Origin: Planctomonas sp. JC2975
GTDB taxonomy: Bacteria > Actinomycetota > Actinomycetes > Actinomycetales > Microbacteriaceae
Direction: 5' to 3'
NCBI RefSeq assembly: GCF_012985205.1
Contig: NZ_JABEKS010000004.1
Location: forward strand, 124,001-188,000
Length of the DNA stretch: 64,000 bases
The notes under the pieces were generated by a model, which made no database searches, had not been told where the DNA came from, and was given only the letters and a program-made list of their open reading frames with translations. Both the position numbers and the translations under genes were made by a program. Of the stretch, positions 1 to 6,801 are shown piece by piece. How positions within the stretch are numbered: the stretch's first letter is position 1; each line of letters opens with the position of its first letter.

Positions 1-420
1 GCCGTCGATGGACGAGCCCGCGAGTGCTGCCGCGCCCGCATCGGTCTTCGCCGTCGAGGAGAGGTCGAGCGCCTGGATCTGGTCGGCGTCGACCATGGCC
101 TGCATCTTGCCGCCGCCGCGCTGCAGGAAGATGTCCGGCGCGGAGTTGGAGTTCAGTGCGGTCTGGAGCTTGCCGTCCAGGTCTTCGTTCTGGATCGACT
201 GCGGCTTGACCGTGACGTTCGGGTGGGCCTTGTGGTAGGCGGCAGCCGCGTCGTCGAAGAACTTCTGGCCGGGGCCGGTCGTCGAGTTGTCCCACAGCGT
301 GATGGTGACCTTGCCGTTGTCGGACGTGGCGCTTCCGTTGCCGCTCGAGGCACACCCGGCGATTGCGAGCACGAGGCCCGCGCCGACCGCGATCGCAGCG
401 AGACTGCGCATCTTCTTCAT
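1..420 (-). CDS. Sugar ABC transporter substrate-binding lipoprotein (5' part; runs off the left edge)
   Basis: Only the first 140 residues lie in the window. They start with a lipoprotein signal (MKKMRSLAAIAVGAGLV, then the lipobox AIAGC with Cys at residue 23). A typical family-1 sugar-binding N-terminus follows, with TLWDNSTTGPGQKFFDDAAAAY, a KAHPNVTV strand and a NSAPDIFLQ motif. Such proteins catch an oligosaccharide outside the membrane and deliver it to a MalFG-type permease. The ATG at 418-420 has an AAGGAG ribosome site about 11 bases upstream. The gene is divergent from the LacI gene at 592, with an operator-like palindrome between them, so repression by that LacI is likely. The substrate cannot be told from this fragment. 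Confidence 0.9.
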   Translation of the reverse strand, partial: MKKMRSLAAIAVGAGLVLAIAGCASSGNGSATSDNGKVTITLWDNSTTGPGQKFFDDAAAAYHKAHPNVTVKPQSIQNEDLDGKLQTALNSNSAPDIFLQRGGGKMQAMVDADQIQALDLSSTAKTDAGAAALAGSSIDG

Positions 421-504
421 GTGTTCAGGTACTCCTTGGTCATCGTTGACATGTCTGGCAGACGGGTTTCCGGACGAGTTCTGCTGTGCTCGGGCGGATT
501 CTGC

Positions 505-527
505 AAAACGATTTCGATAACGTTTTC
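505..527. promoter_or_regulatory. LacI-type operator between the divergent binding-protein and lacI genes
   Basis: A 22-base imperfect palindrome at 505-526 has AAAACG and CGTTTT at its ends. Inside it is a tighter site, GATAACGTTTTC (516-527), with the central ACGT/CG typical of LacI-family operators. It sits in the only intergenic space between the two divergent genes. Binding by the LacI protein at 592 is inferred from position. Confidence 0.55.
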
Positions 528-591
528 TATCACTGTTGACGCGGATCTGCGAATCGCCGGACGACACCAGCCCGTCCTGTACTGTGAACGG

Positions 592-1638
592 ATGATCACT
601 GGCGTCGACGCAGCCCCCCTGGCTTCGAGGGTGACCATCACAGACGTCGCACGGGCTGCCGGTGTCTCGGTCGCGACGGTGTCGAAGGTGATCAACGAGC
701 GCTACGGAGTTGCCCCGGCCACGATCGAGAAGGTCACCAGGGTGGTCGAGGAGCTCGGGTACGAGTCATCGCTGGTGGCCAGCAGCCTGCGCAGGCATCG
801 CACGAACGTGATCGGCATTCTGGTGGCCGGGTTCGAGCCGTACTCGGTGGAGCTGCTGAAAGGCGTCTCGGCCGCCGCCCATGACACGCAGTACGAACTG
901 CTGGCCTATTCGGGTCCGCTGACGGATGTCGCGCCCTCCGGCTGGGAGCGCCGCTCGCTCTCGCGTCTGGCCGGCACGCTCATCGACGGCGCGATCGTCG
1001 TCACGCCGACCGAGACGCTGCCGAGCACGAGCATCCCCGTCGTCGCGATCGACCCGCACGCGGGCAGAGGCGGGCCGGCGACCGTGGACTCGGACAACCG
1101 CAAGGGAGCCCGCACGGCCACGGAGTACCTCATCGAACTCGGACACCGGCGCATCGCTCACATCCAGGGACGCGGCGATCTCGAGTCGTCACGACTGCGC
1201 GAGCTCGGATACCGGGACGCGCTGAAGAACGCCGGAATCCCGTTCGACGAGGCTCTTCTCGCCAAGGGCGAGTACCGGCAGAGCGACGCGGAGGACGCAG
1301 CAAGGACGCTGCTGGCGCTTCCGGATCCGCCGACCGCGATCTTCGCGGCGAACGACCTCTCCGCCCTCGGCGTGCTGCACGTCGCGGAGGAGCTCGGACT
1401 TCAGGTGCCCCGCGACCTCTCCGTGATGGGATACGACGACATCCCCGACGCCGCGAGCTCCTCTCCCCCGCTGACGACCATCGCCCAGCCGCTGGCACGC
1501 ATGGGTGCCGAGGCTCTGCAGATGCTCACCAAGCTTCTGGCCGGCAAGGATGCCGCCCGCCACCGCCACCTGCAGGCCCGGCTCGTGGTGCGCGGCACCA
1601 CTGCGGCATCGCCACAGCCGGCCGCTGTGCGGCCCTGA
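592..1638 (+). CDS. LacI-family transcriptional regulator
   Basis: A 348-residue repressor of normal family length. The helix-turn-helix is at residues about 14-35 (VTITDVARAAGVSVATVSKV), followed by the hinge helix (SLVASSLRRHRTNVIGILV). A periplasmic-binding-protein-like sensor domain runs to the end, with the conserved AIFAANDLSALGVL and VMGYDDIPDA strands. The reading frame is open further upstream, but the ATG at 592 places the HTH near the N-terminus as in all LacI proteins. It is divergent from the sugar-binding-protein gene to the left and probably controls it and the operon that follows it outside the window. Confidence 0.9.
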   Translation: MITGVDAAPLASRVTITDVARAAGVSVATVSKVINERYGVAPATIEKVTRVVEELGYESSLVASSLRRHRTNVIGILVAGFEPYSVELLKGVSAAAHDTQYELLAYSGPLTDVAPSGWERRSLSRLAGTLIDGAIVVTPTETLPSTSIPVVAIDPHAGRGGPATVDSDNRKGARTATEYLIELGHRRIAHIQGRGDLESSRLRELGYRDALKNAGIPFDEALLAKGEYRQSDAEDAARTLLALPDPPTAIFAANDLSALGVLHVAEELGLQVPRDLSVMGYDDIPDAASSSPPLTTIAQPLARMGAEALQMLTKLLAGKDAARHRHLQARLVVRGTTAASPQPAAVRP

Positions 1639-1759
1639 GTCGACCTGTGCCGGACGTCGCAGACCCGGTCAGACACGACGCACCACACGGTCAGGACTCG
1701 GCGTCTCGGACCGGATCGCCGACTATCCGTGCACTCCCGACCGCTAAGACTCCCGACTG

Positions 1760-2881
1760 CTAAGGCCGCCCGGCGCGCTCCGCGAGCACGGCTCCCGCAC
1801 GCCGAAGCCAGCGCACCGGATCGTCGATCGCGGACTGCACGTCCCCCGCGAGCTCGGCCAGCGCGACCGCGTCGGCGAAGCCGACCGGCTTCACAGCTAT
1901 CGAGCCGGCGACGAGGGCCATCGGCACACCCGCCGCACCTGCACGCTCGGCGACGACCGCCGGAGCCTTGCCGCCGTCCGTCTGGGCGTCGTAGCGACCC
2001 TCGCCGGTGATGACCAGATCCGCGCCGCTCAGGGCGTCGTCGAGGCCGATGGCATCCGCGATCGTCGAGGCACCGGAGACGAGGGTCGCGCCCCACGCGA
2101 GCAACCCGAATCCGGTGCCTCCCGCGGCACCAGCCCCTGATGTCGACGGATCCACTGCTGCGCCCGCGTCCTGCGCGGCACGGGCCCAGTGGGCGAGGGC
2201 GAGGTCCAGGGCGGCGCGCTGCGCGGCATCCGCCCCCTTCTGCTCGCCGAACACGTGCGCGGCCCCCGTCTCGCCGAGCAACGGATTCGTCACGTCGCTC
2301 AGCACCAGCGCACCGGATGACGGCAGCGGTGGCAGCTCGGAGAGGTCGACCCTGGCCACATCGGACAGGACTCCGCCACCCAGCTCCAACGGATCGCCAT
2401 CCGCATCGAGCAGCGAGGCGCCGAGTGCGACCAGAGCACCGGTTCCACCGTCGGTGGAAGCGCTGCCGCCGATCGCGAGCAGGAGCCGGGAGACGCCGCG
2501 GTCGAGGGCATCGGCGATCGCCTGACCGAAGCCCAGGGTGTGCGCACCGAGCGGATCCGGATGGGTCATCAACGGAAGGCCGCTCGTCTCAGCCAGCTCG
2601 ACGACCCCGGTTCCTCCAGGCAGCTCGGGCGTTGGCGGCAGCAGCGCCCAGGACGCTTCGACCTCCTGGCCGTCGGGCCCGACCACTTCGACGTGCACGC
2701 GAGAGGATCCGGGAACGGCGAGCAGGAACGCGTCGAGCGTTCCCTCTCCGCCGTCCGCCATCGGCAGTAGGACCAGCTCGTCGTCGGGACGCACATCGCG
2801 CCAGCCGGCGGCGATCGCGTCGCACACGTGAACGGCAGACGCCGAGCCCTTGAAGGAGTCGGGAGCGATCACGATCCGCAT
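1760..2881 (-). CDS. Glycerate kinase (GarK/GlxK-type, PF02595)
   Basis: A 373-residue protein with the family N-terminus MRIVIAPDSFKGSASA, the LLPMADGGEGTLDAF motif, and the ALDLALAHWA and TGEGRYDAQTDGGKAP motifs of type-I glycerate kinases. These enzymes phosphorylate D-glycerate with ATP to give 2- or 3-phosphoglycerate, linking sugar-acid breakdown to glycolysis. The ATG at 2881 is chosen over an in-frame upstream start because the family begins exactly with this strand. It lies 164 bases downstream of the TIM-barrel gene on the same strand, so it may act at the end of the same catabolic route. A long inverted repeat separates them. Confidence 0.92.
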   Translation of the reverse strand: MRIVIAPDSFKGSASAVHVCDAIAAGWRDVRPDDELVLLPMADGGEGTLDAFLLAVPGSSRVHVEVVGPDGQEVEASWALLPPTPELPGGTGVVELAETSGLPLMTHPDPLGAHTLGFGQAIADALDRGVSRLLLAIGGSASTDGGTGALVALGASLLDADGDPLELGGGVLSDVARVDLSELPPLPSSGALVLSDVTNPLLGETGAAHVFGEQKGADAAQRAALDLALAHWARAAQDAGAAVDPSTSGAGAAGGTGFGLLAWGATLVSGASTIADAIGLDDALSGADLVITGEGRYDAQTDGGKAPAVVAERAGAAGVPMALVAGSIAVKPVGFADAVALAELAGDVQSAIDDPVRWLRRAGAVLAERAGRP

Positions 2882-2904
2882 GGGGCAACTCTCTCGCATT
2901 CTCT

Positions 2905-3001
2905 GTTCACAACTCGGGATCGGCGACCCGATGTGGCGTGCCGAACACCGAAATCACGCGGAATCGGGCGAGTCCGCGACCGGCCGTCCCGAGTTGTGAA
3001 C
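2905..3001. repeat. 15-bp perfect inverted repeat with 67-base spacer
   Basis: Arms GTTCACAACTCGGGA (2905-2919) and its exact reverse complement (2987-3001) flank 67 bases of GC-rich sequence with no good reading frame. It lies between the TIM-barrel gene and glycerate kinase. It could be a transcript hairpin limiting read-through, or a small repeated intergenic element. A similar 15-bp-armed structure with different sequence occurs at 6604-6670. Confidence 0.7.
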
Positions 3002-3045
3002 GACCAGCGCCGTCGCCGCGGCCTCTCCCGTCCCGTCTTGTCCGG

Positions 3046-3906
3046 TTACAGCAGTTCGGGCGCCACGACCCGGGTGAAGGCTGCGGAGACCTCGCACGCG
3101 ACCTCCGCGTACGGGCGGCTCCAGACATCCGCGTTGAAGATCTCGCATTCGATGTCTCCCGTGTAGCCGGCGTCCTCGACCGCACGGGTGAGCCCGCCGA
3201 AGTCGATGTGGCCGTCTCCCGGCACACCGCGTCCGAGCAGCACGTCGGCCGGAAGCGGGGTGAGCCAGTCGCACACCTGGTACGAGGCGATGCGGCCGAG
3301 GCGGCCGGCACGTTCGATCTGCTCGAACACGTCCGGATCCCACCACACGTGGTAGGTGTCGACGACGACGCCGACCGACGGTCCGGCGTCGACCGCGAGG
3401 TCGATCGCCTGGCCAAGGGTGGAGACGACGGCGCGATCCGCCGCGAACATCGGGTGCAGGGCCTCGACCGCCAGGGTGACCCCAGCGGATGCCGCGAACG
3501 GCTCGAGCGCACCCAGCGCGTCGCGCACGCGCTCGCGTGCACCTTTCAGGTCACGGGATCCGGCGGGCAGCCCGCCTGCGACGAGCACGAGGACCGCGGC
3601 GGATCCTGCGGCGCCCGCCGCAGCGAGCGCCGCCGTCTCATCGATCGCACGACGGTTGTCATCGAGGGCGGCCATCCGCTCCTGCCCCTCGGGCGTCGTG
3701 AAGAAGCCTGCACGGCACAGGCTGGAAACGCGGAGACCGGAGTCGGCGATCAGCCGTGTTGCGGCATCCAAGCCGATGTCGGCGACGGGCTCGCGCCACA
3801 CACCGATGCTCTCGATGCCTGCCGCCTTCGTGACGTCGATGGCCTCGGCGAGCGACGCGTACTTGACGGTCGCCTGGTTCAGCGAGAACCGCGGATGCGC
3901 GCTCAT
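3046..3906 (-). CDS. Sugar phosphate isomerase/epimerase-like TIM barrel (AP endonuclease 2 / xylose-isomerase-like)
   Basis: A 286-residue TIM-barrel protein with family features: N-terminal FSLNQATVKYASLAEAIDVTK, the LAVEALHPMFAADRAVVSTL strand bearing the usual metal-binding Glu, VVVDTYHVWWDP, VCDWLTPLPADVLLGRG and the late DIECEIFN strand with a second Glu. Members isomerise or epimerise keto-sugars, inosols and related compounds. The ATG overlaps the stop of the DUF993 gene by four bases (ATGA), so the two are translationally coupled. It is the last gene of the Gfo/Idh-DUF993-TIM operon. The exact substrate cannot be assigned. Confidence 0.88.
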   Translation of the reverse strand: MSAHPRFSLNQATVKYASLAEAIDVTKAAGIESIGVWREPVADIGLDAATRLIADSGLRVSSLCRAGFFTTPEGQERMAALDDNRRAIDETAALAAAGAAGSAAVLVLVAGGLPAGSRDLKGARERVRDALGALEPFAASAGVTLAVEALHPMFAADRAVVSTLGQAIDLAVDAGPSVGVVVDTYHVWWDPDVFEQIERAGRLGRIASYQVCDWLTPLPADVLLGRGVPGDGHIDFGGLTRAVEDAGYTGDIECEIFNADVWSRPYAEVACEVSAAFTRVVAPELL

Positions 3907-5246
3907 GCGTCGTCCTGTCCGTTGCTGCCTTCCGCGGCGGCGAGCTCGTCGGCCACGATGAGTCCGAGTGCGGCATCGAGCTCGGACGCTCCGGCGGCCG
4001 TCGCGTCTTCATCCGCGACGGGTTCGCCGTCGTGCCCGATTCCAGCGGTCACTTCCACGATCCCGTTCAGGGCGAGCAGTCCGTGCCAGCGCGCGGCGGC
4101 GAGCTCCGGACGCTCGAGGGCGCCGGATCCGTTCGCGAGACGCACGATCTCGGAGAGGTGCGGCAGGCTGCGCGCCGAGTGCAGGCCGCCCACCATGGTG
4201 AAGGACTCCTGGTGTCCGTTCAGCCAGCTGAGGAATGCGACGCCCGTCTTGTAGTAGAAGGTCGGCGCCGCGAAGACCTGGCGGCTCAGCGCCTCCGTCG
4301 GGCGCAGGATGCGCTCGTAGGCATCCGGATCGCCGGCGTCGAGTGCCCGGATCGCGCGTGAGGCGACAGGCGCGATGGCCGCGAACGCGCCGAGGAGGGC
4401 GTCCGAGTAGTGGCCGCGGGCGTCGACGCGGGATCCGTTCGCACCCTCCGTCGTCGTGCCGTCGCCCTTGATCAGGTCGACGTAGTTGAAGTCGTCACCC
4501 GTGTACATGGCCGCGGTCTGCGGGAGGCGAGAGCGAACCGCGATCTCGGCGTCGGCATCCAGGAGGCTCATCTTGACGCCGGAGACCTTGTCGGCGTGCG
4601 CCTCGATGATGCGGATGAGCGTGTCGGCCGCCGCGTCCCCTTCGCCGAAATACCCCTTCAGCACCGGGTCGAACGCCTCGCCGAGCCAGTGCAGCACGAC
4701 AGGTGTGGTCGCCCGCTCGAGCACGGCGGCGTAGACGCGCTCGTAGTCCGCCGGCGACTGCGCGGCGCGCGCCATGTGCCTGGAGGCCATCAGCACGACG
4801 CCGGCACCGGCGTTCTCGGTGAACTCGAGCTGCTCGACGTATGCATCGATCACGGCGTCGAGCGAGATGACCTCGTCGTCCACCTGATCCGTGTTCACAC
4901 CGACCACGAGCGCACCGCCGACGGATGCCGCCTCTCTGGCGCTCCGCGAGATCAGTTCGCGCGTGGCCGCGGCGTCCAGGCCCATGTTGCGCTGGGCCGT
5001 GTCCATTGCGTCCGCGACACCGAGTCCCTGCGACCACACGTGGTGGCGGAACGCGAGCGTGGCATCCCAGTCGAGGTCGGCGGGAGAGCCTGGCACGTTG
5101 TCTGCGTACGGCTTCGGGATGACGTGGGCCGCCGCGTAGGCGACGCGCGACTTCAGCGGGGTGGCGGGCGTCAGCGTCGGCTCGTGCTCGACGAGCGACT
5201 CGGATCGCACGACCCCGTCAGATCCGACGAGCAGCAGCTCGGTCAC
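3903..5246 (-). CDS. DUF993 family protein (putative TIM-barrel aldolase/lyase-like)
   Basis: A 447-residue protein of the DUF993 family, related in fold to dihydrodipicolinate synthase. Visible family stretches include PKPYADNVPGSPADLDWD, WSQGLGVADAMDTAQRNMGLD, the VLHWLGEAFDP strand, the KVSGVKMSLLD strand with a candidate lysine, and SWLNGHQESFTMVGGLHSAR. The start is the GTG at 5244-5246; the open frame upstream is Arg-rich and not protein-like. That GTG overlaps the stop of the dehydrogenase gene by four bases (GTGA), and its own stop overlaps the next ATG. The biochemical role of DUF993 is not established to my knowledge. Tight coupling to a dehydrogenase and an isomerase suggests a step on an oxidised sugar. 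Confidence 0.85.
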   Translation of the reverse strand: MTELLLVGSDGVVRSESLVEHEPTLTPATPLKSRVAYAAAHVIPKPYADNVPGSPADLDWDATLAFRHHVWSQGLGVADAMDTAQRNMGLDAAATRELISRSAREAASVGGALVVGVNTDQVDDEVISLDAVIDAYVEQLEFTENAGAGVVLMASRHMARAAQSPADYERVYAAVLERATTPVVLHWLGEAFDPVLKGYFGEGDAAADTLIRIIEAHADKVSGVKMSLLDADAEIAVRSRLPQTAAMYTGDDFNYVDLIKGDGTTTEGANGSRVDARGHYSDALLGAFAAIAPVASRAIRALDAGDPDAYERILRPTEALSRQVFAAPTFYYKTGVAFLSWLNGHQESFTMVGGLHSARSLPHLSEIVRLANGSGALERPELAAARWHGLLALNGIVEVTAGIGHDGEPVADEDATAAGASELDAALGLIVADELAAAEGSNGQDDA

Positions 5247-6457
5247 CGTGCGCCTCCGTCGCCGACCGCACCGGCGAGCTCGCGCAGCGATTCGGGCGTC
5301 ACGGCGGGGATGTCGACGCGCGCGCCGGTTCGGGAGCTCTCCAGCCCCTTCTCCGCCATGAGCACGCCGCGGGCTCCGGAGAGCAGGTCGTAGGGGAACG
5401 GCGCGTCCTCGGCGATGTGGCGGATGAACTCCTCCCACTGCACCTTGAAGCCGTTCTCGAACCCCTCCGTCCCGTTCAGATCGAGGCTCGGAACCTCGTG
5501 CCAGTCCGACGCGTAGTCGTGGCCGTCGGGGATGTCCGGGTTCCAGGTCGGACGCGGCGTCGCGTTGCGCGGCTGGATCTTGCAGCCGAACAGCCCGACG
5601 ACCGCGCTGCCGAGCGTGCCGTCCACCTGGAACTCCACGAGCTCGTCGCGGTTCACGCGCGTCGTCCAGCTCGAGTTGAGCTGCGCGGTGATGCCGCCCT
5701 CGAGGTCGAAGACGGCGTAGGCGGCGTCATCCGCTGTCGCCTTGTAGGAGTGGCCCTGCTCGTCGATCCGCTCAGGGATCTCGGTGACGGCGCGCGCGTA
5801 CACGGACTCCACACGTCCGAACAGGTACTCCAATACGTAGTTCCAGTGCGGGAACATGTCGACGATGATGCCGCCGCCGTCTTCGGTGCGATAGTTCCAG
5901 CTGGGGCGCTGAGCAGGCATCCAGTCGCCCTCGAAGACCCAGTAGCCGAACTCGCCGCGCACCGAGAGGATGCGGCCGAAGAACCCGGAGTCGATCAGTC
6001 GACGCAGCTTTCGCAGGCCCGGCAGGTAGAGCTTGTCGTGCACCACGCCGTTTTTGATGCCGGCCTCGTCGGCCAGACGGGCGAGTTCGAGCGCCTCCTC
6101 GAACGTCTCGGCCGTCGGCTTCTCGGTGTAGATCGCCTTGCCGGCCGCGATGGCCTTGCGGAGAGCGGATGCCCGCGCCTTCGTCACGAGGAAGTCCGAG
6201 TACACCTGCCAGCGAGGGTCGGCCAGCGCCGCGTCGAGGTCGGTCGTGTAGTGCTCGAGGCCGTGACGGGCGGCGAGCTCGGCGAGCTTCGCCTCGTTGC
6301 GTCCGACGAGCAGCGGCTCGACCTGTACGCGCCGCCCGTCCGAGAGCTCGACGCCGCCCTGTTCGCGGATCGCGAGGATGGAGCGCACGAGGTGCTGCCG
6401 ATAGCCCATGCGTCCGGAGACGCCGTTCATGATGATGCCGATGGTCGACTCTGACAC
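5243..6457 (-). CDS. Gfo/Idh/MocA-family NAD(P)-dependent oxidoreductase
   Basis: A 404-residue protein with an N-terminal nucleotide-binding fold (GIIMNGVSGRMGYRQHLVRS), the family EKP motif in YTEKPTAETFEEALELA, and the C-terminal alpha/beta domain (GGGIIVDMFPHWNYVLEYLFG). The family oxidises or reduces sugar and inositol hydroxyls with NAD(P). The GTG at 6455-6457 is used: it has an upstream AAAGAGAA stretch, and the longer frame adds a low-complexity leader. It is first in an operon with DUF993 and the TIM barrel. A promoter with a LacI-type operator lies about 90-130 bases upstream. Confidence 0.9.
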   Translation of the reverse strand: MSESTIGIIMNGVSGRMGYRQHLVRSILAIREQGGVELSDGRRVQVEPLLVGRNEAKLAELAARHGLEHYTTDLDAALADPRWQVYSDFLVTKARASALRKAIAAGKAIYTEKPTAETFEEALELARLADEAGIKNGVVHDKLYLPGLRKLRRLIDSGFFGRILSVRGEFGYWVFEGDWMPAQRPSWNYRTEDGGGIIVDMFPHWNYVLEYLFGRVESVYARAVTEIPERIDEQGHSYKATADDAAYAVFDLEGGITAQLNSSWTTRVNRDELVEFQVDGTLGSAVVGLFGCKIQPRNATPRPTWNPDIPDGHDYASDWHEVPSLDLNGTEGFENGFKVQWEEFIRHIAEDAPFPYDLLSGARGVLMAEKGLESSRTGARVDIPAVTPESLRELAGAVGDGGAR

Positions 6458-6542
6458 AGGGTTCTCTTTCGTGGTGGTTCGCGGTGGTGGCTGACCCGAG
6501 GAGTGTGGATGCTCCGCGATGAGGCGATGTCCATACACCCTC

Positions 6543-6587
6543 GGAAAGCGCTTACCACAGCGTACCAGCAGGGCTCACCGACGGCAA
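6543..6587 (-). promoter_or_regulatory. Promoter and LacI-type operator of the Gfo/Idh-DUF993-TIM operon
   Basis: On the minus strand, TTGCCG (6582-6587) and TACGCT (6559-6564) are spaced by 17 bases, a good sigma-70-type promoter. Immediately downstream, over the expected start of transcription, is GGTAAGCGCTTTCC (6543-6556), a near-perfect LacI-family operator around AAGCGCTT. The layout fits repression by a LacI protein, perhaps the one at 592. Confidence 0.65.
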
Positions 6588-6603
6588 TGCCGACCGCACC
6601 CGC

Positions 6604-6670
6604 CCGTATTCAGGACATTTCACGGGATGTCGACCCAGGGCGCACACGTGCCTGTATGTCCTGAATACGG
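6604..6670. repeat. 15-bp perfect inverted repeat with 37-base loop
   Basis: CCGTATTCAGGACAT (6604-6618) is repeated exactly in reverse complement at 6656-6670. It lies in the 344-base gap between the Gfo/Idh start (6457) and the UvrA-like stop (6802). It may form a transcript hairpin or be a small palindromic repeat element. Confidence 0.7.
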
Positions 6671-6783
6671 TCGGCGGGGAGGCGGCCGGCGGGAGGCGAT
6701 CGGCGGAGAGGCGGTCGGCGGCAAGGGTGGTCGGCGCGACGTGGTCGGCGGGAGGAAGTCGGCGGAAGGTGCGGCGGGGAGGC
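6669..6783. repeat. Imperfect GTCGGCGG-type tandem repeat, about eight units of ~15 bases
   Basis: The plus strand repeats a GTCGGCGGGAGGCG-like unit about every 14-16 bases, starting directly beside the inverted repeat and ending 19 bases before the UvrA-like stop codon. No coding region is supported here. The rest of the 6458-6801 gap holds the promoter and inverted repeat listed separately. Confidence 0.6.
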
Positions 6784-6801
6784 GGGCACGCGCCGTTCCG
6801 C

